Shown piece by piece: positions 1-13,100 of a stretch of DNA of 64,000 nucleotides. The DNA comes from Kryptolebias marmoratus (taxonomy: Eukaryota; Chordata; Actinopteri; Cyprinodontiformes; Rivulidae): positions 22,166,950-22,230,949 of the forward strand of contig NC_051453.1 of assembly GCF_001649575.2 (NCBI RefSeq). Direction: 5' to 3'. The translations under genes were made by a program, and so were the position numbers. Each line of letters starts with the position of its first letter. The stretch's first letter is position 1. Below the pieces are notes generated by a model. That model was not told the origin of the DNA, did not search any database, and saw only the letters and a list, made by a program, of their open reading frames with translations.

Positions 1-151
1 GCCTTTAAGGCTGGGTTGTGACAAAAATGTACTTATATCACCTTTCTAGCAAATCAGGCTACTCCAAGTAATTTACAACACTATCTGCCCTCATTTACCC
101 ATCCACAGACATATTCGTACTACAGCTCTACAAGGATAATCTGAATAAATC

Positions 152-179
152 ATTCTATAGAGACTAATCTCTATAGAAT
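152..179. repeat. Perfect 12-bp inverted repeat, 4-base spacer
   Basis: ATTCTATAGAGA at 152-163 is followed by CTAA and its exact reverse complement at 168-179. Likely part of a dispersed repeat that continues to about 335; no function is evident. Confidence 0.7.
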
Positions 180-189
180 CAGCTTTAGG

Positions 190-336
190 TTGCATTCATA
201 TATCAATGACATCTGTGGCAATGAGGGGTTCAGTGTCTTGCCCAGGGACACTTTGATGTGAGTACTGCTGGGAATCGAACGTCCAGCTCTTTCATTTGAG
301 GATGACTGCTCACACCACTGAGCCACAGCAGCCCCA
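190..336. repeat. Fish dispersed repeat fragment
   Basis: Carries the phrase CAGTGTCTTGCCCAGGGACA, then AATCGAAC and CACCACTGAGCCACAGC, a combination I recognise as the end of a very common non-coding fish repeat. 336-2890 contains no gene or repeat I can support. Confidence 0.5.
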
Positions 337-2904
337 TAAAATCAGCGTGAGTTGTTTAATTATTTGTTCATCAGAGTGAACACCTTTTCTCTGTGATGTA
401 AATAATAAAAAAATAAATATGCAGTGAAGTTTCCCTTTAATGTCCACTTCAGTCCTTAGTTTTTACAATTCAGACTTTCAGACAAACGCCTGTCAGAGCT
501 CATCACAACTACACTGTGAACTTATTTTATACAGATTATTGTTTTGTGTTTTCATTTGTAATTTTAAGTTAAAATGTTTGCATCTGTCAAAATTTTCATT
601 AAAGGTTTTTATCTGTTTTGGTGCCAGGAGTTAAAATGTTAATTTTATTAAAGATCAGTTAAAGAAAAAATAATGTAATCAAAAAAGAAGTCATAAAATA
701 TTTTTGTTTTAGAAAACCCCAGAAACTCTGGTTTGACTGGATTAAAAAAGTGTTTTGGAAGTTATTTTAATATTTCTGTGTGACTATTTTGACATGGGAA
801 ATCTGAAAAACATGGCAAATTTAATTATATTTAAACAAAAAAATAGGCCAACCCGATTGAGGGGGCCCTTGATCAGGTTTTTATTCTTTTATTCTTCAAG
901 GGTGAAGATCTAATCTTGTCTCATTCTCATAAATCCAGGATCTTTTCTCATCCCGTCTCATGAGATGAGTGTCTCCATACACCCCTCAGTCATAGTATTG
1001 ACAAGCTCCAGCATTATCAACTCTACTTTTGATAATGTAGTTTCTCTCCTTCAGAGGCTGCGTGTGAGGCAGAGTAGCTCTTAAAAACTGGCTGCAGCAG
1101 CTCTGTGTTCATGCTCTGTTCTATTTCTGTTTCAAAAATAAACAAACTGGCTTTATATATCAGCTTTCAGCTGCCCTGAAGTGCTGTGTAACCGTCAAGT
1201 TAAATGGCACATCAGCCCCTTTCAGCATGACCAGCTGCCTTTTATATTAGTGAAGAAATTAAACGTAGCAAGACGGCCCATGCTAATTTCATGTGAAGTT
1301 CTGAATCAATCAACTCATTCTCCGAATTAAAAATAAGATGCTATGAGTGGACATTCATTATTCTGTGCTGGTAGACCTTGTCGGTACTAGACAGGTTTTG
1401 AAATTCAGAAGTTTGAAAAAGCTGTCAGGTTGGTTTCTTCAAATACTTCCCCAGGAAATAAAATCCCGATTAGTCTGTTGGGTACAGTGTAAACATTTTC
1501 AGTAACATTTAGTTTATCCAACTTAATCTTTAACTTAAATAATAAATACACCTGATTAAAATGTGCACCATGTAGACCTTTAATTTATAATTTTATTAAA
1601 CTTTCAAAAAGTTGTGTAATACAAGTGCTTAAATATTAGTTAAAATGTCAGGCCATTATTTAAATTTTGATCCTAATCTGCTAGTTATTTTGTGCATGGG
1701 GATTTGTGCTCACCTTGACACCCACACAGCCTAAGGCCCTTGTTTACCTGTGAACAATCCCTGAAAATGTAAAGATTTTCCAATGTTGATTGTAAAAAAG
1801 TTACAGATTTACACAATACTGCTTTGATCACAATCACTGTTTGTCAAGACTGCAAAAACTAATGGATCCACTGTAATTTTCATGCCAGGTCACCAGCCGG
1901 CGCTGTGATTTTTGTATTTAACAAGACCTGCATGCACACAGACACTTCAGTCTCAAGAATGAAAATAGTTACATCCAAAATGGCAAGTGCACGTATGCTT
2001 GTTTGGACTGACAGTTTTTGTAGAATGTGAGAAATGTGCCTCCGCTGACCCAAAAGAAGATGAAGCACATCTGTGTTCTGTGTCAGAAGATCTGATAAGT
2101 TGAAAAGAGTGAGCAGCACAAATAGCACTCTGCTATCCACCGTTGTTACTGTTGTTCATTGACATGGGCAAGCACAGGAAAAAAAAAAACTGTTGCAGCT
2201 GTTCATAGTGCGCATGCACAGTTTCACACCAATGCTGAGCTTTTCCAAAAACAACTACTCTGAGGCCTGGATTCAAGAAGTTAGGGTGTCAGAGAAAACG
2301 ATTGCTGTTGTTTTGTACACAAAGGGCCGAAACACAACAGAAGTGTTAGGGTTTCAGTTAAAAACAACATTGTGTAAACGGGGTCTGAGTCAGTCCCTAC
2401 CATCCCCCTTCTTAACTGCACGCAGACACTTGAATGACACTCAGCAGGTCGTGACTTGCAAACCAGCTAACCAGAGAAAATTAGTGGTAAATAGAAAGGA
2501 AGAACATTTAACACTGCCAGGAGAGGAATTTTTTTTATTTTTGTTTTAGTTGTCAAAGGTGCTCTTGTTTCAACATTTTAGCAGGTTCAAAATACAAAAT
2601 TGTAATTTAGTATTGACATTGTTATGCTAGGTAATTTTCTGTTTTCTGGTCTGTTTTGGAGTGATTTTGTATTTGTCCCTAACTGGAGTAATTCTAGTAA
2701 GGAGAATGTTGTAGACTTCCTGGATTTCCTTCTCATTCATTCAACTTTATTTAACCACATGACATGTAGCACATGTCATAAAACAATGATCAAAAACAAG
2801 TAACAATATAGAGTAAAACATACAATTATTTAACTTGAGTAAATGGTTTTCAACTTGATGCTTGTGCAGAGTTGTGGCACAATAATGATTTTTACCAGTG
2901 ACTA

Positions 2905-3115
2905 AATGATAAATGGCCTGCACTTGTATAGCGCTTTATCTAGACCCCAAAACGTTTCACACTACAGTCATTAACCCATTCATCCACACATTCACACACT
3001 GATGTAAGCTACATCGTAGCCACAGCTGCCCTGGGGCGGGCTGACAGAAGTGAGGCTGCCATCACACCGCGCCACCGAGCCTCTGACCACCACCAGTAGG
3101 CAAGGCGGGTGAAAT
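2905..3115. repeat. Fish dispersed repeat, other end of the same common type
   Basis: Begins ATAAATGGCCTGCACTTGTA and TAGCGCTTTATCTAGACC, followed by CATTCATCCACACATTCACA, the recognisable start of the common fish repeat whose far end is seen near 190-336. It directly precedes the LINE relic. Confidence 0.5.
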
Positions 3116-3159
3116 GTCTTACATATTTTATAAGGTGCGAGAGTCTGGTTTGCATTGCC

Positions 3160-4041
3160 TGCAGTAAGTTGGACCTCTTCAGAGTGAGAGCTGGACTTCA
3201 CCAGAGCTGCCCATTGTCACCCATTCTGTTCTTGACTCTCATGAACAGAATTTCTCGGTGTTGCCAAGGGTCGCGGAAGGTCTGGTTCAGTGGCCTCAGG
3301 ATTCCTTCTCTTCTATTTGCAGATTATGTGGTCCTGTTGTGCTGTGCTGTGGTCTCCAAATCACACTGGAGAGCTTTGAAGCCAAGTCTGAAGCGGTTGG
3401 GATGAGAATCAGCACCTCCAGATCTGAGGTCATGGTCTTCAGTCAGAAAAGGGCAGACTGCTCTCTCCTGGTTGGGAGTGAAGTGCTGCCTCAAGTGGAG
3501 GAGTTTAAGTATCTTGGGGTTTTGGTCATAAGTGAGAGAATAATGTCATTCAAGATTGACAGATGGATTGGTGCAGCTTCTGTACTGTACTCTGTTTACC
3601 AGTCAATCTACATTCCTACCCTCACCTATGGTCATAAACTTTGGGTAGTGACCAAAAGAATGAGATCATGGATACAGGCAATTATAATGAGTTTTCAATG
3701 CAGGGTAGCTGGGTTCTCCCTTAGAGATGGGGTGAGAAGTTCAGTTATTCAAGGGACTCAGAGCAGAGCCGCTGCTCTTCAACATCGAGAGGAGCCAGTT
3801 GAGGTGTTTTGGACATCTGATAAGGATGCCCCCTGGACACTTCCCTAGGGAGGTGTTCCGGGCATGTTCAGCTGGGAGGAGACCCCAGGGAAGACCCAGG
3901 ACATGCTGGAGAGACTGTCTCTTGGCTGGCCTGGGAACGCCTTGGAAGAGCTGGAACAGGTGGTTGAGGAAAGAGATGCCTGGGCTTCCATGCTCAAGCT
4001 GCTGTCACCACGACTAGACCCAGGAACAAGCTAACAAGATG
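3160..4041 (+). mobile_element. LINE (non-LTR retrotransposon) relic, reverse transcriptase C-terminal half
   Basis: Conceptual translations give the reverse-transcriptase block CPLSPILF, then LLFADYVVLL, then GMRISTSRSEVMV, VEEFKYLGVL, YIPTLTYGH, the FGHLIRMPP block and RPQGRPRTCWRD, in different frames. The catalytic FADD motif reads FADY (Tyr codon 3325-3327), and frameshifts split the ORF, so it is dead. It is 5'-truncated and ends in a GATG-type tandem tail, typical of this fish LINE. The clade cannot be assigned from memory with certainty. Confidence 0.85.
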
Positions 4042-4086
4042 ATGGATGGATGGATGGATGGATGGATGGATGGATGGATAGATGGG
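4038..4086. repeat. (GGAT)n microsatellite at LINE 3' end
   Basis: About eleven copies of GGAT with one GATA variant, directly after the LINE relic. 4090-7265 contains no recognisable gene or repeat; it is AT-rich and lies upstream of the first visible evi5 exon. Confidence 0.9.
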
Positions 4087-7000
4087 TTCTGTGAAGCTCC
4101 AGTTGGAGCAGGAGTCAGCTGCAGATGTTAACTGCAGATGTTGTGGATAATGTAACTTCACTCAAGTAAAAGTAAAACAAAGTATTTTAGTAACACACTG
4201 CTCTTTATGTTTTCCTTCAATCATTCATGTTGTCTGAATCAAATGTTTCATGTTAGTTTGTTTTGGAGTTTTGTTGTTGTTGTTTTATTTCTGTCTCAGC
4301 TTCCATATGTACAAATTGTCTGCAGATATTACACTGCCCCTTCCTTGGAGATGGCCATGTGAATTATTTCCAAAACAAAACATTTGCTGAGCAATCAAAT
4401 TGCAGTTTTAAAAAATTGGAACAATGTCAGCTTTTTATTTTATTCATTTATTCGTGTATTTATTTACCTGTAGAATGTTTTTGCTTTATTCTGCTTTTTT
4501 TGTTTATTAAAATCTCAAATTTGAGCCTTTTTTTGTCTTTTTTTTTCCCCCTATTTTTTATTTTCCTCCTCCTTTCATTGCAGTTAAAGTAACATAAGCA
4601 TGTTGTCCATCTGTAATAACTGAGACACTGTGACTGCAGAGCAGTACGTGGTCACAGGGATCAAACAAATCTTTTAATCAAAGAATTTTCCTTGAGCATT
4701 TTTAGTAACTGAGTTATTGGAGTTACTCGATGAATTGTTTCAGCCCTAGTTGCATCTGTCACTGTTGAAACAAATCTTCCAGCAGTGGGTCGGGGGGTGC
4801 TGTAACTGCAGAACAATGCAGCTGATGTGGTCACTGTTCACATTAAGCAATGCTCTGTTGAAAGAGGATGAAATGCCCCACTGTTGCAAACTTTGTGAAT
4901 CCTTTCTCAGATTGTTTTCCTATCAATAGTTGTGCGCTTTGTGTCAGCATTAAAATCAATGATGCATTGTAGTGTTGGAGACACATCTAACTCCAGAGAA
5001 AAGAACAGCAAAATGCTGAAACCAGAGTTTGTCTACCTGTCAGGAGGACCAACAGTTTCTACTTCTTCAATTAGCCTATTTTTGAGGTATCTTTTATAAT
5101 GTAGATGTTGGAAGTAAAGACTTAAACATATAAAGATTTTATCAAGCGGTCATCACTGTGCTTACAGGAGCAAGAAAGAGGACTTTGGTATTACTGTTTA
5201 AATGACAGATACTGTAGTTGCTTACCAAGTGGCCTTTGGACCCTGCAGATGAGATAAAAGGCATGAGCAGTTGTCCTGTAGTGTGACACAGATGACAAAG
5301 TCCTGCATTGACAGCTATAATTGGTAAATCAGATGTGCTAGAGCTCCTGAAATCCTAGAAACCTGAGAAATGTGGAATACATCATGAATTTTTCTTGGTA
5401 AGGTGTTTCATGACTTGTTCTGCTTATTTAAAAAGAAAAAAGATAAAGTTTTTGCTCTCATAGAAGAAAAAGTCATTTGTAATGTTTTGTTTTTGTATTA
5501 ATTTGCTAAATATTAATTTTAAAAAAACAAACACTCCAGCCATTCACCTCAGCTACTGGTTTCTTAAGAGAATTTTGCTTTAGGCATGTTGACATTTAGC
5601 CATAGTTTGTATTTGCAAAGCCTCACTTACGTTTGACGAGTGGTGAATTATTAGCAAAGTGAATCTCCGTTTAAGATCATGTGTAAAAGCCTTGTACTGA
5701 CATGTGTGATCGTTTGGAGGAACTTAATGATGTGAGGATTTTCAAAAGTACCAATTTACATATATTATGGAGTTTTACAATTTTATTATCGTTTTTAATT
5801 TGTGTCAGAGCTGAATTAAAGGACAGAATTACTGTTGCATGTCCTTTGTTTAGGGCCATTCTTTTCACTCCTTCTCACATGACCTATTTTAGATGTAACT
5901 CCAAGGCATTCTGGGAGCCACTCGGTGTCATCATAAGCTCCGGTGGAAAGACCTCAGACTGTTTCCAAGATCAGGTGTCTGAGCTTTTGTTTTCAGGTCA
6001 TGAATGCCTCAATGGGACACAGGCTGGCAGTCAGGGCTTCGTTTGTCAGTGTGCTGTTCTTTAATTGGGCCACTGTCAGTGACTCTAACAAACTGAGAAA
6101 AATTATGTCTGCCCCAAAAACATGCTGAGAAACACACAGATCAAGGTTTTAGCCTTAATAAGTCACCTCACATCATGCCAGGGAAAATGACTTTATACTT
6201 TATTTCATAATATCAGTGTTTGTTGTTTTTGTCTAAACATTTAATCTGATCAGTAATAACATGCAAACTGATGTGATATTATGAGTAAGAGCATTTCTAG
6301 GGCTTTAATTAACTAGCATTTGGCTTATCCCCTATTTATTATTAGTTATTTCTTATGCCTAGATGGTTGTTAAGTTTCTCTTGAAATTTTTATCTTAAAT
6401 AGTTGAGAGTTTGCTTAATTGGTAATTGCTAATTCTTTGATTTATGCATTGGCTTATTTGCAAGTCATAAATCCACAGTATCGAACTATAAAGCCCATGG
6501 TAAATAAGTAATTTAACTTTCAGCATTAACCTGGAAATAATGGCTGCTTTGATTGAAACACTTGATGCAGTTTGTGTCTTTTCCTCACTTCCACTTTACA
6601 GGTTAGTTGGGACTAAGTCTAGATATAGTAGAATTATACAAGGTGTTGCAATATATCTTTTTATCTGTCAGGGTGAAGTCTAATGATTGTTGAGAGGGAA
6701 AAAAAAACTTATTTTACTGCCTTTGGATGTCTTTGTTCTCCTTTAGACTGTGAGCATGTTCTAGTTGCTGTATTTGCACTGTAACCTTCTGGGTGCACTG
6801 GAACAACCCGAGCAGTTTGATGCACTTGTTAAGTAAAAGAAAAAAACAAACCAAAACAACTACAAGTTTTTCATTTTCTTGTTAAGAACATGCAGTCTGC
6901 CTGTGCTCACACTGAGTTTGATATGGTTTGATACTGATAACATTTTAATGTATGAACAGTAACAAAAGCTGAGTTGTGCATTATTCTTTATGAATATTGT

Positions 7001-7265
7001 GTAGATTGCAAAGGACTGAAACTAGCCATGCCTTAAAATCTCATTTTGTATGTTGTTCCAGTAAAATCTAGAATAAAATTTGGCAAAGTTTATTTCTTTT
7101 AATAAAAATCTTTAAATGTTTTATTTTTATTGCTTGTGTGTTTTTCTAGCTATTGTGCTAAAACTACTTTTTGCCCTCAAATTTGTAAAAGGTTAATATT
7201 GTGACTAATCACATTCAAAATGAGTTTTTACAGTTTTTAAAATGTTGCTCTTTTCTTCATTTTAG

Positions 7266-7455
7266 GCTTCTGGAGACAGACAGCAAGTCTCTACGCTCCA
7301 TGAATGGCTCCCGGCGAAACAGCGGCTCCTCGTTGGTTTCCAGCTCATCCGTCTCCTCCAACCTCTCCCATCTGGAGGAGGACACATGGATTCTGTGGGG
7401 GAGAATCGTTAACGAGTGGGAGGAGGTGCGCAAAAAGAAGGAGAAGCAACTTAAG
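7266..7455 (+). CDS. evi5: evi5 exon, pre-TBC linker
   Basis: Starts with the third base of a split Arg codon after a TTTAG acceptor and ends in phase 0 before GTGAGG. It encodes [11 protein letters not shown], a Ser-rich stretch and [20 protein letters not shown], all nearly identical to human EVI5. It is the first evi5 exon visible; the phase shows that a coding exon must lie upstream. Confidence 0.95.
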
Positions 7456-10131
7456 GTGAGGCTAGTTCCTGTTACTACCTTTTAGAAGTGACAGTCCGTT
7501 CTTATTGAAGGTAGTATCTCATTGAGCTGCAACTGTTGAATATTAGTTGGAGACTCAAAATAGCAAGAAACAAGGCAAATTCTCAGTTGAAGTTTTACTG
7601 AATTGAGTGTTTTTAACCACTTGAGCTTGGTTGTAGACATCCTCTTAAATATATATATTTTGTACATAGCCAGAGACCCTTGTAGACTCTTTTGCACAGC
7701 CAGTTTGTAAAAATCACAACTTATTTTGTGTGCACAGCTTGTAAAACTCTCTTCTAGGCCGTGGACATTTTTTCATTGCCCACCTTCACTCACATTGTAC
7801 CCACTTTGACCCGCTTTGTACCCACCTTGGCAGCCTCCCACATGTTTTTAATTTAATCTACTGGAGTACACTTTAGAAATTAAAATTAGCATATTGGGAC
7901 CATTTTGCTTAAATTATCATTAATCCTTTGCATGATTAGAGTTGGGGATATTCAACTTATTTAAGGGGAGAACATCGGTTCTGATGTCAAGCACTCAGTC
8001 CTGGCATGGTCCTCTCCGGGGCATGGCAGGTGGGGAGTTTGACTGAGGTAGTACATCTTTCCAACGGTAATGCAAGTGTCATATCTGCTGTGCCTCAATA
8101 AAATTTCCTAATTACATTTTAGAAATACCCACAAAGCTGTTTGCTCATGCAGTTTCAGGGTTTCTGCAGGGTGTTAAAAAGTCACAAGAAATCCCTAATT
8201 TAATAATCTCAGTCTTAGGCCTTAAAAAGTGTTAAATATTTCCAGATTTTCTGTTTTAGGAATAAAATATATTTAAATTTGTACGTTTATTCATTAATTT
8301 CTTTAAGCAACTGTTTACTTAACAAGTAATAATTTTAATCTTATTGCGCTGTTGACTTTCAGTGCAAAAGAATCGGGTTCCTTTGCTCTGATCTGGTTTG
8401 TTTTTTTATTCAATGAGTTCAATAATTTGGATTGAATTTAAATGAAAAACAATGGATTTTATTACTTTGAAAAAGATTTTACATTGAGAAATTCATGTAG
8501 GTCCTAAATTTGATACATGGTAGTCTATAAAGGTCTTTAAAAAGTCTTAAATTTTACTTACCAAGGCTTGCAGAAACCCTCATGTAGGTGGTATTTACTT
8601 ATTCAGATTGCAAATCTTACTCCAATATATGCTTTACTTGCAGAGCTTAACAAACATTACCTAAAAAAATTAATTTTGTTCTGATTGTGCAACTCAGATC
8701 TGGCACACTCAGAACACTTTGCCCAACCAGGAGGCACGCTTTTGAGTCCCGACGCACTGAGACAACCTGCACCAGTTTGACCATTAGTTGCACTTTTTTT
8801 TTTACATGTTCAAATGTTGAAAACTCAAGACTGTGCACCTCTGCGATTCATGTGAGGAATCCCCACAAACATTTTGAGACATTTTGGAGACTTCCTCGCA
8901 AATTCCAGTCGCTAACTAGTCTTCACATTCTCCAGCAGACACATTTCATCTGTCTGCTGAAGGTGAAGACATTTCTAAAGTCCTTTTATAAATTATAAAG
9001 GTTCAGTTTTATGTCTGTTTATTTTAGGCATCTCTTTGACAAAAGTTAATGCTCACTGTCAGTACATCTGTGTTGTAGAGAAAATGAAAGTTCTTACATT
9101 ACTTTATGTGCACAGAAATGACTGTGCCCTTTTTTTTCCTGACACATGTATTTTGCATCACACTCTGGACCAAACACGACAATAGCTCTAACTGTGTGAA
9201 TGTTTACTGCATCTCCAGCTATCTCTGTCCTGGCTAGCCCTGCAGTGTTGCCCTTGAACTTGTTTCAGTTCTTGACATTTAATGTTAATTTTAGGATGCC
9301 TGCTTTTACAGATACTCTGTGGAGCCTTGTGATAATTCTGTTCCTAGTAGCTGTAAGCAATATTCTAATTTAAACGGCGTATCTTCAGTGCACAAGTCCT
9401 AAACAGCAAGAACTGGTAGTTTCCTCATTCAAAAATGCAACAGCAGTAAATTATTGTTTTGGACCATTTGAGCATCTAATTGATATGTTTCTCAGCCAGC
9501 TGCAGTTAACATACAACTCATGTGGAGCTCGGCTGTCTGTGAAAAGAGGGAGAGTTTTTGTTGTTTTGAACATTGCGTGTTTAAATGGGGAAGTGTTACA
9601 ATGAGCTTATAAACATGCATGGTGTTATTATGTAATTTAACAGAAGTAGTGGTCAACTGATGGTTCAGCAAGGCTGAGGCATTATTCATAACTGCTGAGG
9701 CCTCCACAAAATTGACGTTTTCTTCCTCTTGGTTTACAAAGAAACCAAGTTTTTGCTGCACAAAAAAAGGAACCTTTAGTATTTTGTGCTTGTCAGCAAA
9801 ACCTGACTCTTGTGTTTTTGTTTTCCATAAATTCATATTTCATATAACAAATATACTGTTGTTCAGTATAGTAAACTGTCACAGTGAGGTTTTTCTTGTA
9901 TACATTTTTGCATTGTGAATATATTAGTGGGTGTGAAATATAAAGGTGATTAAAGGAATGGTGTGGCCCAGAAAGCAGCTTTTGTTTAAGAGTCAAGATA
10001 TGAAATGGTGCATTGTTCTTTTACAGAACAAAGCACAGTTTGTCTTGTTTAACTATGCTGAGGAGAGAGGGATCCCCGCTGAAGGTCTGTGTGTGTGGAC
10101 CTCTGGTCCAGATGCTCCCTGGACTGACCAA

Positions 10132-10174
<43 letters not shown>

Positions 10175-13100
10175 GGAAAGCAGGAAAGACCACTGTTCCC
10201 TGTCCGCAGAGGAAATTGCTTAATAAGCTTATATCAGCATTAATGGAAACAAATTACTGTTTAAAATGTTTTATATACCGTACATTAGCGGATTTAACAG
10301 TGGAAACTAATAATGAGATACAGACATGTAATGCAGTTTTAACAAATAAAGATTTTTTTCTTCCTAGACAGATGCATTCTTATGGTTTATTTTCTTCACA
10401 TCCAGATGTGAAACATTTAAACTCCCAATTACTGTATCAGGACTAAAGCTAGACTAAACAGTAGTTTTAGTGTTGTGGTTTTCCTGACACTATCTGTCAT
10501 TCCAATTCAAGATGGCCACCACAGCTAATCAGTATTAATCAACACAATAATGACAATAACGCATACAATTTTACAGATATTGAGCTGAAATTTGTTGTAG
10601 TAATAGCTGAGACTCATCCTTGACACAAACTCTGAGCATGACATCTCGAGCTATTGTATAAAATTGTGCATAATGTTTTTTTTTTTCAAGGTTTGGACAA
10701 AATATCTCCAGCTGTCATTTCACAGAATTGGATGATCTTAGTCTAAAACTCTGGTAATGTGCATTCTTTCAAGGAATGACTGGTGATGTCTAACGCATAA
10801 AACTACAGTTTTTTTTGTTCTCCTAAATATTTAATTTATTACTGTTCAAAGTGCAGATTTTATTGTCAAATGGCATCACCACATACCTCACCCACTCTGC
10901 TCCAGGCCCACAAGCCCAAGACAAATGCTAAAGTATCTGTGATGTTTTTTCTGCAGGATCTGGTGAGAAAAGGGATTCCTCACCACTTTCGGGCCATTGT
11001 GTGGCAGCTGTTGTGTAACGCCCAAAATATGCCCATCAAAGACCAGTACTCAGAACTCCTGAAGATGACGTCGCCGTGTGAGAAGCTGATACGTAGAGAT
11101 ATCGCTCGCACTTATCCTGAACACGACTTCTTCAAGGAGAAGGACAGTTTGGGCCAGGAAGTGCTCTTTAATGTCATGAAGGTACAACTCCTCTTCTGTC
11201 TTAGGAACATGTTGTTATTCTAACAAACTGATAATTATGCAATCTGATAACACAAACTGATATTAACCAATAGTTTGCAGTGAGGTTTGTGTAAATCTAA
11301 TCTTCTACTTCAGGCCTATTCTCTGGTGGATCGTGAGGTCGGCTACTGTCAGGGGAGTGCCTTTATTGTGGGCTTGCTGTTAATGCAGGTAACATTACAT
11401 TCACCACAAATGTTGCAAAAGCTCTACAGTCCCCCTGCTCCTTGCAAATAGCATTGTGTGACTGAATATCACTCAAATTTGTACATCTTTATCATTTTCT
11501 CCAGATGCCTGAAGAAGAGGCATTCTGCGTGTTTGTGAAGCTGATGCAGGACTACAGGTTACGAGAGCTCTTCAAACCCAGTATGGCAGAATTAGGACTT
11601 TGCATGTACCAGTTTGAAAGCATGATCCAGGTAGGCGCGTCATGCTGAGTATCCAACAAATGCTTTGTCAAAATTCGTGTGACGTGAATGTTGTGATGAT
11701 GTGAATTTTCTCCCTTCACAGGAGCATCTCCCTGAGCTACATATACATTTCCAGGCTCAGAGCTTTCATACCTCCATGTATGCCTCTTCATGGTTCCTCA
11801 CCATCTTCCTCACCTCGTTTCCTTTGTCTGTCGCCACGAGGGTCTTTGATATCTTTATGTGTGAGGTTAGTGAAAAGGAGAAAAATAAAAAGCGACTTCA
11901 AAAAAAAAATTAGACATTGTCTACAAAACAATCATCACCATCATGAAACAATTCTCACCCCATTAATATGCAGTAGTTTAATGCAATTATTTATGTATTC
12001 ACAATAAAATGTACTGCCCCTTTAATGTTTATATGAGAAGCACTTTTATTGTACAAAAAGAACTGTTTCTTTTCTCTGGCTAAAAACAAAAACTTTTCTT
12101 TTTAAAAGCACTGGAATGCATTTTTCTTAGCAGCAGATTTTTTAAAACACTAAGAAAGCTTTGAATGATTTGTTGAACTAAAACAGTTGTTGGTGTGTTA
12201 AAAAAAATAATGATGAATTTGTGTATTTAATTGTTGGAATTTTATTATTTCACCATATAATAAAACACTTTCAGGTGAATAACTGTGGTTATATCATAAA
12301 ACATGGAATTTAGAAAAATAAAAACAGAAAAAATGAAATTTAGAAATAAAGACAAATTGGGTTGCATAGAGTACTATAATTGTGCCAGTCTACAAAGAAA
12401 TATTATTTTTGCATATCCGGTTTATTAACTGGGCTTGCATTTTACGCTTATGTTTATACATTAGATCAGGTATTTTCACAGCTCTAAATTTCCTTGCTTT
12501 TGCCTATGATCTAAAAGGGAAATAGGGTAACCATTAAAAGAAAGGTGGTGCATTAGTGCCACCTACTGCAGAAATTAGAACATACAGCCCACTTCTACAA
12601 GTAGTGTGTTTTATCACCTGGGTTATTTTTAATGCTCTGTCTCTTTAAAAACAAACAAACAACAACAACAAAAAAAATTCACTGCATCCTGAGGTTTTTT
12701 TTATTCATGAGGATCTCTGATTCCAGGGTTTAGAGATTGTTTTCCGTGTTGGACTGGCCATCCTTCAGATGAACCAGGCTGAACTCATCCAACTTGACAT
12801 GGAGGGAATGTTACAGGTAAATTGTCATAATGTAACTCTTAGGAGGGTCAGATTTCAGGCGAATCGTACACTTTGTTTTCAGGGAGTAACCTCCACCACA
12901 CCCAGTTAATTGATACATGTGTCCAACCCGCTCATACCTGTGGACATGCTAACTCTGAATGCAGCACTCTGAGATCAAGCAGTGATGAACAACAGAGTGC
13001 ACAGTGGCCTGGCTCTTATCCAACCTCTGTTTCTTTCTTTTTCTTCAGCACTTCCAGAAAGTCGTCCCACATCAGTTTGACAGCGAGCCAGATAAGGTCA

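Noticed and set aside
5702..6064. 120-codon ORF
   Set aside because: No domain, overlapping alternative frames, AT-rich intron/flank; not supported as a gene.
1..7265. Search for the N-terminal evi5 exon(s)
   Set aside because: No stretch encoding the conserved LELLAKLEEQN block with a matching donor was found; the exon must lie left of the window.
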